In this document: positions 23,985-32,221 of the stretch, one piece after another | Position numbering within the stretch: the stretch's first letter is position 1 | Layout: each line of letters begins with the position of its first letter | NCBI RefSeq assembly: GCF_000946815.1 | Contig: NZ_CDRZ01000270.1 | Span: 1-32,221 of the forward strand | Direction: 5' to 3' | Source: Syntrophaceticus schinkii | Lineage (GTDB): Bacteria; Bacillota; DSM-12270; Thermacetogeniales; Thermacetogeniaceae | DNA: 32,221 nt | Translations under genes and position numbers: made by a program | The notes under the pieces: model-generated | What the model was told of the DNA's origin: nothing | What the model saw: the letters and a program-made list of their open reading frames with translations, nothing else | Database searches by the model: none

Positions 23985-25038
23985 CTGATATTTTCTTGCT
24001 GCTTCCTGGTGCTCCCTGAAAGTTTTGCTGAACTGATGGGAGCCGTCTCCCCTGGCCACAAAAAAGAGATAATCTCCATCTGCCGGGTAGAGAACAGCCT
24101 TGATAGATGATGCACCGGGATTAGCGATGGGTCCCGGTGGCAATCCTGTATGCAGATAAGTGTTGTAAGGAGAAGGGTTTTGAAGGTCTTTAGTTGTTAA
24201 TGTTTCCTTCTGTTTACCTAAAATATATTGAACAGTGGCACAGGATTCCAGACGCATCCCCCGCTGTAATCGATTCAAAAAAACGGCAGCAACCTGCGGG
24301 CGTTCCTCTTCCAGTTTAGCCTCCCGTTCTACAATAGAAGCCAGTGTTATGATCTCTCTCACACTTAAATCCACTTCATCTGCTCGCTGCTGCAGTTGCG
24401 GGGTAAATACTGTTTGGAACTTCTCCAGCATCAGTTTGATAATTTCTTCCTCAGACATCCCGGGGCGCAGCTCATATGTGGCAGGAAACAAGAAACCTTC
24501 CAAACGCTCATATCCTGTCTCAGAAATACCCTCTAAAAAAGAAAGGGGGTAATTGGCTCCCAGGGCTTTTTGAAAAAGCTCGCGGTCAGCAATTCCCTTC
24601 TGCACAAGCAGATCTTCAATTTGTTTGACAGTATAACCTTCTGGTATCGCCAGACGATAACCGGCAACCTTACCGCTGCTGATGCATTCTACTATTTCCT
24701 TCATCGACCAGTTATTGCTGATCTGGTATTGTCACCGGCTTGCATTTTTTTTATCCTGTCCTGTGAGACGCCCGTAATGGACAAAGAAGCGGCTGCTTTT
24801 GATCATCTTTATTGTCTGCCAGGGTTTCCCCTATGTCAACCAATGTCGAACCCTTGTTGATATTGACCGTAACTATTTGTGAGTTGCCTGGAGACAAACA
24901 AACAGGACCCATTAACCAATTGATACTGAATTGGACAGCGATCCAGATACTGCCGATCAGCAGGATAAGGGCACCCCAACGCAAAGGGTACTGATATGGG
25001 TTCAAAAAAGAGAGCAGAACCTCTCTAGATTTTGCCAT
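23976..25038 (-). CDS. mltG: Endolytic murein transglycosylase MltG, three frameshifts
   Basis: MltG cuts nascent glycan strands at the outer face of the membrane. The N-terminal part (ATG 25038, start uncertain; another ATG at 25077) has a membrane helix (about 20-42) and a LysM-like segment IVTVNINKGSTLVDIGETLA. After three single-base shifts (near 24807, the A8 run 24745-24752, and 24730) it continues KSSRFFVHYGRLTGQDKK, MQAGD, YQISNNWSMKEIVECISSGK and the YceG domain. The catalytic region has TLASIVEREA, EERPQVAAVFLNRL, SCATVQY, NPSPYNTYLHTGLPPGPIAN and PGASSIKAVLYP. Repaired length is about 353 residues, normal. It often lies near ruvX and DUF1292 in Firmicutes. Confidence 0.88.
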
Positions 25039-25170
25039 AGATGATAACAGCCAGCTTTCCTCTCCTATTTTTATCATTATACCAGTTGTTACATACAGTG
25101 ACAAGCTTCGACAGATACTGTTACAGTGGCTGTGTGCCGGAGTAAACGGGCCCACCCCTCCTGTGCATAA

Positions 25171-25191
25171 ACGCGGGGATGATCCCCGCGT
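25171..25191. repeat. GC-rich palindrome upstream of mltG
   Basis: CGCGGGGA-TGA-TCCCCGCG is a perfect 8-bp stem with a 3-base loop (10 bp if the flanking A/T pairs are counted). No T-run follows immediately, though CTCTTTTTATATTTT lies 12 bases further on the plus strand. It sits between the VanW-like gene and mltG, which both read leftward; the hairpin may separate their transcripts. Confidence 0.5.
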
Positions 25192-25312
25192 CCACACTGT
25201 GCTCTTTTTATATTTTGCTGACGAAAACCACCAACGATCATTGGTGACATCATTTCCTCAATCTAAACAAACCATAGTTCCTGGTATTACCCAGGTGCCT
25301 GTCACCGCTTTA

Positions 25313-26773
25313 CTATGTTTCCGGTTCAGGTTCGGGTTCTGGTTCAGGTTCAGGTTCAGGCTCTGGTGGTTTTGGTTCTGGTTCTGGTTTAGGTTCAGGA
25401 TTAGGATTTGGTCTAGGTTCAGCCGATGGTTCTTTGGTGCCGACCCTGACTACCTGATCAGTAGGCCTGTAGTAATTTTGAGAGAGCAGCTGTTTGCTGC
25501 CGTTGATGATGCGGTAAGCAGTGACCCTGTACCCTTTAGCACCGGCTTTTTCAACAACTGTTTTACCTTTGAGAAGGTTGGGGTCATCTTTCGTAGTTAC
25601 CTTGGGATTGATGACACTATTGACCACCGTCTCCAGAGATACGTTCTTTCGCTGCTGCGTATTACCGAAAATCTTCATCGTCAAACTACCTTTGCCAACA
25701 TAAGTTTTGATATAAATATGGGATTTTAAATTATTGCGGAATTTTAAGTCCTGGTATCCATAAGACACAGCGGCATCGCGGCCCAGGGGCACATAAGTAA
25801 TTGCCAGGGAGTGATTACTCCTTTCAGTAATTTCAAGCCCTGCCAGCAGAACAGTATTATACAGTGTTGAAGATACCTGGCAGACCCCGCCGCCGAGACC
25901 GGGAACAAATACATTGGATTCAATAATTATGGCCTCACGGTAGCCACTTTTAGCGGTACGCGGGCCAACCCTTTTGTTGAAAGAAAACACTTCACCAGGT
26001 TTGATCAAAGTGTTATTGAGAGCCTTTGCTGCCAGGGCAATATTATAGGACCTGTTATAATTACTGGCATCAAATTTTGTTGTAAATGATGAGATTATCC
26101 CGTTGATGCCCATTGCCTCAATATCAGCTGTGCTAACCTTGGGAAGCTCTTCCTTGTACTGCAGCTCTATTTCTCCAGCAAAGGGCTGTTTGAATAATTT
26201 TAAATCATCCAAACTGACATCCAGATCAACAGCTATACCGGTTTTGCTGGGAATAATAGTTATCTGATCACGGTCATCGATGATCAGGCGTGCATCCTGC
26301 GGTTCGTCAAGACCTTCTGAAAAAGATGCTAATATTGACTCAACCTGTTGGGTATCGATCATCACCTCTGGACAGGGTATCACAACCTGCTTATGGTAAG
26401 CATACCATGTCTGGCTGATGCGTTTGCTGATAGACCCCTCCCTGCCTACCTGGTAAGCCTGTTGAGCAGGTTTTTTAGCATCAATGGAAAACCCAAGCTC
26501 TCCTCTGCTCAAGCTGACTCTTTCCTCACTGGCAGTGATCTCTACAGGCGCAGATAGAAACTCCTGCTGCACCTCTGATATCTTTTGCTCTGCTTCATCT
26601 TGGGTAAGACCACCCACCTCGATCCACTCAACCTGAACGCCCGGCACTATTTTGCCCTTCCAGGCTACAGATATATAAATAATACAACTCAAAATGATGA
26701 TGACAAATACACCGATGGCCCCCAATAGAAGCAGGACCGGTTTATTCTTAAACACAGGTGTTCTCCTCCCCAA
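25313..26773 (-). CDS. VanW-family protein with peptidoglycan-binding and G5 domains and a Pro-Glu tail
   Basis: A 486-residue surface protein. One N-terminal membrane helix (about 12-36), a PG_binding_4-type region (about 70-230), a VanW domain (about 235-370, with KPGEVFSFNKRVGPRTAKSG and GLGGGVCQVSSTLYN), and a G5-like domain (about 370-450, with NPKVTTKDDPNLLKGKTVVE). It ends in about 35 residues of Pro-Glu/Pro-Lys repeats (PEPEPEPEP), encoded by tandem GGTTCN hexamers (25320-25415), which could vary in number by slippage. Such YoaR/VanW proteins are common in Clostridia; their exact role in the envelope is not settled. Despite the name, no vancomycin resistance genes are nearby. Confidence 0.85.
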   Translation of the reverse strand: MGRRTPVFKNKPVLLLLGAIGVFVIIILSCIIYISVAWKGKIVPGVQVEWIEVGGLTQDEAEQKISEVQQEFLSAPVEITASEERVSLSRGELGFSIDAKKPAQQAYQVGREGSISKRISQTWYAYHKQVVIPCPEVMIDTQQVESILASFSEGLDEPQDARLIIDDRDQITIIPSKTGIAVDLDVSLDDLKLFKQPFAGEIELQYKEELPKVSTADIEAMGINGIISSFTTKFDASNYNRSYNIALAAKALNNTLIKPGEVFSFNKRVGPRTAKSGYREAIIIESNVFVPGLGGGVCQVSSTLYNTVLLAGLEITERSNHSLAITYVPLGRDAAVSYGYQDLKFRNNLKSHIYIKTYVGKGSLTMKIFGNTQQRKNVSLETVVNSVINPKVTTKDDPNLLKGKTVVEKAGAKGYRVTAYRIINGSKQLLSQNYYRPTDQVVRVGTKEPSAEPRPNPNPEPKPEPEPKPPEPEPEPEPEPEPEPET

Positions 26774-26834
26774 ACCTTCCTGCTACAATATTACGCAGGG
26801 AAGATGCCTGGAATTACGGCAGGCTAAAACTTAC

Positions 26835-27092
26835 TTACTCGAATTCCATTTCTTGATAAGCGTCAACAACCCGTCCCCATTCCTCTTCATCTTCGATTTC
26901 GCACAAGAATTCTTCCCCATCCTCATCCCTGACGAATTTAAAAATAATCTGTTCATCATCACCTACCTGTTGGAGGACAACGTACTCAGCATCATCCACA
27001 AAAAACTTCTTAATAAGGGTGAATTCATGCTCCTGTCCCTCTTCATCCTCAAGCACCAAACAGACATCTTCTTCCCAATCAGAGCTCATCAA
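26835..27092 (-). CDS. DUF1292 protein (YrzB-like)
   Basis: An 85-residue, very acidic protein: VCLVLEDEEGQEHEFTLIKK then FFVDDAEYVVLQQVGDDEQI. These are typical DUF1292 landmarks, with EDEEEWGRVVDAYQEMEF at the C-terminus. It is soluble, with no membrane segment. ATG 27092 has GAGG upstream. It follows ruvX, the conserved Firmicute order (B. subtilis yrzL-yrrK-yrzB). Function unknown in the family. Confidence 0.85.
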   Translation of the reverse strand: MMSSDWEEDVCLVLEDEEGQEHEFTLIKKFFVDDAEYVVLQQVGDDEQIIFKFVRDEDGEEFLCEIEDEEEWGRVVDAYQEMEFE

Positions 27093-27176
27093 CGGGCAAC
27101 CTCCTCATTAATTTAACTTCCATGAATTGCCATGATAAAAGGATATCCATTTTCATTATATCCTAATCCAGCCTTT

Positions 27177-27599
27177 TCACTCCTCCTGTTTCCGCCGCCA
27201 GGTCAGATAGTTATCGAGAATCAGGCAAGCAGCTATCCTATCGATTACCTGTTTTCTACGGCGCCTTCTCATGTCCCCCTCCAGCAAAGAGCGCTCAGCC
27301 GCTACAGTGCTCAAACGCTCATCCCAATATACTACAGGGATACCTGTCTCCTGGTGAAGCATCTCTCCAAAAGCAACATAGGAAGCGGCTTCCTCTCCTG
27401 GCCTCCCATCAAGGTGTCTGGGATACCCGATCACCACCTCTTGAACATCATATTCGCGGACCAGATCACAGACTAAATTAAGATCTTCCGGTATGTTGTC
27501 CCGTTTTATTGTTGTCACGGCCTGCGCTATCAGCCCTGATTGATCACTGACAGCGACACCGATCCTCTTTGTTCCCATGTCAAGCCCCAATACCCTCAT
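27177..27599 (-). CDS. ruvX: Holliday junction resolvase-like RNase H-fold nuclease (YqgF/RuvX)
   Basis: A 140-residue RNase H-like protein of the YqgF family, linked to Holliday junction resolution and pre-16S rRNA 5' processing. It has the first catalytic Asp in MRVLGLDMGTKRIGVAVSD, the VVIGYPRHLDGRPG segment, WDERLSTVAAERSLLEG, and the final Asp in QVIDRIAACLILDNYL. Length is normal. ATG 27599 lies nine bases after the aldo/keto reductase stop with an AGGAGTG ribosome site, so both are in the same unit as ireB. Confidence 0.93.
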   Translation of the reverse strand: MRVLGLDMGTKRIGVAVSDQSGLIAQAVTTIKRDNIPEDLNLVCDLVREYDVQEVVIGYPRHLDGRPGEEAASYVAFGEMLHQETGIPVVYWDERLSTVAAERSLLEGDMRRRRRKQVIDRIAACLILDNYLTWRRKQEE

Positions 27600-27608
27600 A
27601 AAACACTC

Positions 27609-28562
27609 CTAGTAGACCTTAATATAGAAATAAGGACATGCCGCTGCACAGTACCCACACAGCAGACAGTCCTCTTCACGCACATGTGTCTTCCCATCCT
27701 GACCCAAATAGAGCGCACCCTGTGGGCAGTGTTTTATACACTCCTCACACCCCTCACACCAGGGGTCAATATGCAGCTGCCTCTTCGCCCTGCTGACCTG
27801 CTTCTTCAATCCATCGGAAACCGGAAGCCCGCTTGCTGCCAGGACATTGATCTCTATCTCCTGGCGCGTCTTCATCCCCACCGCTACAGCTGACGCAAAG
27901 GGCCGGCTGAAAGCAAACCTCAAGGCTTCGTCGGCCCGGGGCAATAGATTGCCTCCCCCCAGGGCTTTCATCAGATAGATTCCCTTGCCGGCAGCCGCAG
28001 CCTTCGTCAAGACATCTTCCATTTCCTGGCGTGTTCCATCCTGGATCCCCAGCCCTTGAATATTGAAAAGAGGGTGGATAACATCTATTTCCGGCAGTTC
28101 TGAAGCCGCCTGAGCCCCGGCGATCCGATGTGTAGAAATCCCCACAGCCCTCACCAACCCCTTTTCCTTTGCCTCAATTAAATAATCCAGAGCAGCTCTG
28201 TGACCGCGTATAGTCAGAGCAGATTCCTGCTCATGGAGGAGAAAAATATCGATATAGTCTCGGTCAAGCTCCTGCCTTGCCTTTTCCAGGCTTGCCTTCA
28301 TTTCCTCTGCTGTTACAGAATATGATTTTGTAGTAATAACCAGGTCTTTGTCAGGACAGCAACATAGAAGCTGCTTGAGGTAGTGATAGCTGTCATAAAT
28401 TTCGGCTGTATCAAAAAAATTAACCCCCTGCTCAACTGCGTATTTAAGTAACGCTGCACCTTCGGCAAGGGGAAGGTCTGCTTGCAATGGCCCCATAGTG
28501 AGAACCCCAAAGCAAAGGCGTGACACCCTGAGGCCTGTCCTTCCAAGAATACTATATTCCAT
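27609..28562 (-). CDS. Aldo/keto reductase with C-terminal 4Fe-4S domain
   Basis: A 317-residue protein. The AKR barrel (about 1-260) keeps the catalytic tetrad Asp51 and Tyr56 (FFDTAEIYDSY), Lys79 (VITTKS) and His110 (IFLLHEQ). The C-terminus has two ferredoxin-type motifs, CEGCEECIKHCPQGAL and CLLCGYCAAACPYF, seen in anaerobe members of this family. Substrate unknown. Its start overlaps the ireB stop by one base (28562). It is an insert in the otherwise conserved alaS-ireB-ruvX order, which fits anaerobic Clostridia. Confidence 0.9.
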   Translation of the reverse strand: MEYSILGRTGLRVSRLCFGVLTMGPLQADLPLAEGAALLKYAVEQGVNFFDTAEIYDSYHYLKQLLCCCPDKDLVITTKSYSVTAEEMKASLEKARQELDRDYIDIFLLHEQESALTIRGHRAALDYLIEAKEKGLVRAVGISTHRIAGAQAASELPEIDVIHPLFNIQGLGIQDGTRQEMEDVLTKAAAAGKGIYLMKALGGGNLLPRADEALRFAFSRPFASAVAVGMKTRQEIEINVLAASGLPVSDGLKKQVSRAKRQLHIDPWCEGCEECIKHCPQGALYLGQDGKTHVREEDCLLCGYCAAACPYFYIKVY

Positions 28563-28825
28563 TATTCACCTTTCTCAAGATAGCTTGTTACTAATTCTTC
28601 TATAAGCTCGTCACGTTCAAATCTCCGGATCAAGTTGCGGGCGTTGCGGTAATTGGTTATGTAGCCAGGGTCTCCTGAAAGAAGGTAGCCCACCAGTTGA
28701 CTGATCGGGTTATATCCCTTCTCCTTGAGAGCAGCATATACAGCTACAAGGGTTTCCCCTGCAGAACCACCCTCTTCACTGCGAAACCTGTATGCCATTG
28801 TTTTATCCAGTTCATTTTCAGACAT
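28562..28825 (-). CDS. ireB: IreB-family regulatory phosphoprotein (YrzL)
   Basis: An 87-residue protein from ATG 28825 (GTG 28837 is also in frame). It shows DKTMAYRF (with a Thr in the region phosphorylated by IreK in Enterococcus), the helix [40 protein letters not shown] and [15 protein letters not shown], all typical of DUF965/IreB. IreB is a substrate of PASTA-type Ser/Thr kinases in enterococci; that kinase is not in this window. The gene follows alaS as in most Firmicutes. Confidence 0.9.
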   Translation of the reverse strand: MSENELDKTMAYRFRSEEGGSAGETLVAVYAALKEKGYNPISQLVGYLLSGDPGYITNYRNARNLIRRFERDELIEELVTSYLEKGE

Positions 28826-28837
28826 CCTGGTTATCAC

Positions 28838-29069
28838 CCCTGGTATTGATTGGCATCTACACTTATTCTATTCTCTATGATCAGGTTTGATCCTTCTTGA
28901 TCAGGAATAATATTTCAAAAGTTTACTACTTTCTGATAAATCCCTCTCATAAGGGAACTGTATGGTTGATTATGGAGTTAAACTACCCCAGCAGGAACAG
29001 GAACTTGGGCAGAGCTTGAATAACCTTTGATTCTTATGGAGTTAAACTGTCCCTTCCATAAGGGTTGGT
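28838..29069. repeat. alaS-ireB spacer with a 15-bp direct repeat
   Basis: TTATGGAGTTAAACT occurs at 28970-28984 and 29034-29048, 64 bases apart. CCCTCTCATAAGGG (28942-28955) and CCCTTCCATAAGGG (29051-29064) follow the same pattern nearby. No gene was seen. The G-A-T-C-rich stretch at 28879-28904 (GATCAGG, GATCCTTCTTGATCAGG) contains a further short direct repeat. Promoter sequence for ireB is not obvious. Confidence 0.5.
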
Positions 29070-31707
29070 TCACTGCTCCAACTGCTGAAGCAATACCTCT
29101 TTACCTTTTATTAATGCCTCCCCGAGGCGTGCAGGGTTTTTTCCACCGGCCTGAGCCATCTCCGGTTTGCCGCCACCCCCGCCGTCCACGACCCGGGCCA
29201 CTTCCCTGAGCAGCTTTCCGGCGTGGAGCCCGCGACTTTTGATCAGATCCTTGCTGACAAAGCATACCAGGCCGGCCTTGTTGCCCAGCGGACTCCCCAG
29301 AATAGTCACACCTGAACCGAGTCTGTCCTTGAGCAGATCGCCCAGAGAGCGGAGTGCATCCATATCACTGGCCTCCACATTAACTGCCAGCAGTTTTACA
29401 CCATCCACATCAACAATCTGATCCAGCAGGGAATCTACCTGGCCGCGCATGGCTTTCATCTGCAGCTGTTCGATCTCTTTTTCTTTTTCATGAAGCTGCT
29501 GCATCAATAACTCTAACTTGCTGACAACCTCATCTGATTCTACTTTGAGAATACTGCTCACACTGCGCAAAACCTCAGTCTGGTCCTGCCAGTAGTGCAA
29601 AAGGGCATCCCCGGTGAAGGCCTCGATCCGGCGCACCCCTGTGCCGATACCACTTTCGGAAATGATATGGAAAAACCCTAATTCACTTGTTCTGCGCACA
29701 TGGGTACCACCACATAGTTCCTTGCTGTACTCACCGATCTCCACTATCCTGACCGTATCCCCGTACTTTTCTCCGAAGAGGGCAATGGCACCCTTTACTC
29801 GTTCATCATCATGCGCGGTTTCAAAGCAGTTAACCATAATGTTCTCCAAAATCCGTTCATTAACCTGATTTTCCACACTTATTAACTCCTCTTCGGAAAG
29901 AGGGGCAAAATGTGAAAAGTCAAAACGCAGCCGCTCCGGAGAAACAAGGGATCCCATTTGCTGTACATGATCCCCTAAAACATTCCTTAAAGCACTGTGC
30001 AGAAGGTGGGTTGCTGTATGGTTGCGTGCAGTCCTGAAGCGGCGCTGTTCATCAACCTGAGCAAGCACAAGGTCACCCTTCTGAACTGTGCCGCGGCTGA
30101 CAAAGCCATGATGTATGACAACACCCTCCTCAATGCTTTTTGTGTCATTTATCATAATTTCACCATCAGCGGCACAAAGTTTCCCCTCGTCACCGACCTG
30201 GCCTCCACCCTCAGAGTAAAAAGGTGTCTGGTCCAATATAACCTGTACCTGCTCCCCCTGGATCGCTTTCACTTTTTCGCTTTCCATCTGCTATGATCGC
30301 TGTGATCTGGGAGCGGGCAGAGAGGTTCCCATATCCTGTAAATTTAGTTTTATCACCGCTGTAAGCGGTACAAACCTTGAAGCTGTCTGAGGGCACAGTT
30401 TCCACCCGTGCAGCCCTCGCCCGTTCACGCTGCTTTTCCATGGAGACTCTGAAGCCATCAAGATCGACATTCATGCCCCGCTCCGCCAGTATCTCCTGAG
30501 TCAGTTCCAGGGGAAACCCGAAGGTATCATAGAGCCTGAAGGCAACACCGCCAGGAAGGTTCTTTTCCCCGGATACCTCGACCTTTTCCAGCTGTTCCTG
30601 CAGAATCTGAAGCCCCTGCTCCAGGGTTTCGCTGAAGCGTTCTTCCTCCAGGGAAACAATCCTTTGAATATGACCGGACCGCTCTTTCAGTTCACGGTAA
30701 GGATCCTGATAAAGGGCGATGGTTTTGTCTGTAAGCCTTTTTAGAAAGGGATCCCTGATCCCCAGCAGCCTGCCATAGCGTACCGCCCGCCGCAGAATGC
30801 GGCGCAGCACATAACCACGTCCCTCATTGGAGGGATGCACTCCATCTGCTATCAGGAAGGACACTGCTCTGGCGTGATCCGCAATAACCTTCAGGGCAAC
30901 ATCACTTTTATCATCAGCCCCATAGCTGATGCCCGAAGCTATAGCCGCCTCTTCGATCAATGGAAAGATAAGATCTGTCTCAAAATTGTTTGGAACCCCC
31001 TGTAAAACTGAGGCGATTCGCTCTAATCCCATCCCGGTGTCGATGTTCCGGCGCGGGAGTTTGGAAAGCTTTCCATCTTCCTCACGGTTAAACTCAGTAA
31101 AAACCAGGTTCCAGACCTCCAGGTACCTGCCGCATTCACATTCCACTCCACAATCCGGGGAGCCACAGCTGTATGCCGGGCCGAGGTCGAACAGGATCTC
31201 TGAACAGGGCCCACAGGGGCCAACTGGTCCCGCTTCCCAGAAATTTGTGTCATCACCCAGAGGAATGATCCTCTCCCTGGGCACACCCATTAAATCATGC
31301 CAAATCTCTGCTGCTTCTTGATCATCGCGATAAACAGTAATCCAAAGATCCTCAGGGGGGAGCCCTAACTCTTTGGTAAGAAACTCCCAGGACCAGCCAA
31401 TGGTCTCTTTTTTAAAGTAATCCCCGATAGAGAAGTTTCCCAACATCTCAAAAAATGTGTTGTGGCGTGCTGTCTTACCCACCTCTTCCAGGTCTTGTGT
31501 GCGCAAGCACTTCTGTGCAGTGGCAAGGCGCGGGTGAGGTGGTGTCACTTTCCCCTGAAAATAAGGTTTAAAAGGAACCATACCTGCAACTGTCAGCAGC
31601 AAACTGGGATCATCCTTGGGAACAAGAGATGCACTTGGCAGGATCAGATGATCGCGTAAGGCGAAATAATTAAGAAATTTTCTTCGTAATTCCGCACCGG
31701 TACTCAA
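29070..31707 (-). CDS. alaS: Alanyl-tRNA synthetase, one frameshift
   Basis: AlaS charges tRNA-Ala and edits mischarged Ser and Gly. TTG 31707 follows GGGAG by about nine bases. The catalytic domain shows MVPFKPYF, HNTFFEMLGNFSIGDYF and the segment with FWEAGPVGPCGPCSEI; the tRNA-recognition region and the zinc-like cluster follow. The frame breaks after ITAIIADG: one extra base in the A3 run (30281-30283). Dropping it gives SEKVKAIQGEQVQVILDQ and then the editing domain (FYSEGGGQVGDEG, NHTATHLLHSALR, CGGTHVRRTSELG) and the C-Ala oligomerisation domain. Repaired length is 878 residues, almost identical to the family norm. As the only alaS here, it is probably intact in the cell, with the break a base-call error. 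Confidence 0.92.
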
Positions 31708-31745
31708 TATTTAACACTCCCGAGTAATTGCTCATTATCAGGCTA

Positions 31746-31775
31746 ATTATAGTATACGATTTCAGTTATTGTCAA
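31746..31775 (-). promoter_or_regulatory. Consensus sigma-A promoter of alaS
   Basis: On the minus strand a perfect TTGACA (31770-31775) and TATAAT (31746-31751) are separated by 18 bases. The TTG start of alaS is about 40 bases from the -10. The leader is too short for a T-box, so this copy of alaS lacks the T-box control common in Firmicutes. The IS end lies only 18 bases upstream of the -35. Confidence 0.8.
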
Positions 31776-31792
31776 TAAAACCAGTATCCCTA

Positions 31793-32221
31793 CAGTACTG
31801 ACGCATCAAAATGTTTAAAAATCTTGCGAGTACAAAAACTGGCGTTTTTATCACCGATTCCGAAGTTTTTTTGAAAAATATCCGTTCTACATGTGGTGGC
31901 ACATCCTTTTCAAGCTATTTTGCTCCTTTTAACCTACTATAGCACCTTCAAATGGGCATACGGGTAGTGTACACCGTATTGAAACCGCTATGTTGAATAG
32001 AATTGCTAAGCTGCCGTTGGCCTTATTTTCCAATCATCATCCTGAACCAATCGCAGTTGGCCTGGGGATTTCATTAACTTGCGAATTCGCTTTGTATCTA
32101 AGGAATTGTAAATCATGTTTTTACGAAACTTTTCAATGAGTCTCCGAAACCCAACTTTTTTAGCATGTTCGGTTAGGCAAACCGAATGAAGCACCATTTC
32201 ATTGAGCATCCGGCCAATATG
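31793..32221 (-). mobile_element. Insertion sequence, partial copy (right), inverted relative to the left copy
   Basis: Reverse complement of 572-1000, with one mismatch noticed. It starts at CAGTACTG (31793-31800), directly upstream of the alaS promoter, and runs off the window edge within the transposase gene. Confidence 0.85.
32006..32221 (-). CDS. IS transposase, C-terminal 71 residues (cut by window edge)
   Basis: The minus-strand frame ends at 32006 and encodes the same C-terminus as the left copy: HIGRMLNEMVLHSVCLTEHA through RPTAA. It starts outside the window. It carries no catalytic motif by itself and reads toward alaS, but alaS has its own promoter. Confidence 0.85.
   Translation of the reverse strand, partial: HIGRMLNEMVLHSVCLTEHAKKVGFRRLIEKFRKNMIYNSLDTKRIRKLMKSPGQLRLVQDDDWKIRPTAA

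Noticed and set aside
25163-25729. Open plus-strand frame rich in Phe, Arg and Trp
   Set aside because: It is the antisense shadow of the Pro-Glu tail and VanW/G5 coding sequence on the minus strand, with no ribosome site.
25313-26773. Vancomycin resistance gene vanW
   Set aside because: The VanW domain here is in a large wall-associated protein common in Clostridia, and no vanHAX-type genes are nearby.
31708-31792. T-box riboswitch upstream of alaS
   Set aside because: Only about 30 bases separate the promoter from the start codon, too short for a T-box.
1-32221. Composite transposon bounded by two IS copies
   Set aside because: The contents are housekeeping, pilus and sporulation genes in common Firmicute order. 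Inverted IS copies at both edges are better explained by contig ends.

Overview
The window looks like a chromosomal segment of an anaerobic, spore-forming Firmicute (class Clostridia, perhaps a Peptococcaceae- or Syntrophomonas-like lineage). I infer this from a split sigK, a yqeG-aroE-aroC-aroK-aroB string followed by type IV pilus genes, and an alaS-ireB-ruvX-DUF1292-mltG cluster. Composition is moderate in GC, with strong GGAGG-type ribosome binding sites. No tRNA, rRNA or CRISPR array was seen.

Layout. (1) Positions 1-1000 and 31793-32221 are two inverted, nearly identical partial copies of one insertion sequence (IS). The window therefore begins and ends inside a repeat, as an assembly contig would. 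(2) Positions 1001-12672 hold a type IV pilus/competence-pseudopilus locus on the minus strand. In transcription order it is pilB, pilC, a GspG-like pilin, PilV-, PilW- and PilX-like minor pilins, pilM, pilN, pilO, a FimT/GspH pseudopilin, pilD, then pilT with its own promoter and a second pilC cut off by the left IS. (3) Positions 13268-17040 are shikimate-pathway genes (aroE, aroC, and aroK fused in frame to aroB). (4) Positions 17244-18489 hold a small unknown protein, a CheY-like regulator, a broken small gene and yqeG. (5) Positions 18759-21268 are sigK, interrupted by a 1.8-kb element that carries a large serine recombinase and a 51-residue coupled protein. (6) Positions 21361-23941 hold a DUF1540 protein, a 48-residue protein, a transpeptidase (penicillin-binding protein) and a 55-residue membrane protein. 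(7) Positions 23976-31707 are mltG, a VanW/G5 protein, DUF1292, ruvX, an aldo/keto reductase, ireB and alaS.

The main discovery is the sigK region. Both halves share an in-frame 12-bp site (11 of 12 bases identical). Excising exactly 1796 bp would rebuild a 237-residue pro-sigma-K. This is a 'skin' element reduced to almost nothing but its recombinase. A strong plus-strand terminator just inside the element should stop transcription of the unrearranged 5' half.

A second theme is data quality or decay. At least ten otherwise well-conserved genes carry single-base frameshifts, many in homopolymer runs (alaS, aroK, aroB, pilD, pilN, pilW, pilX, mltG, a small gene near 17.9 kb, and the transposase). 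The spread over unrelated housekeeping genes suggests base-calling error more than biology. Coordinates for these genes span the whole repaired reading frame.
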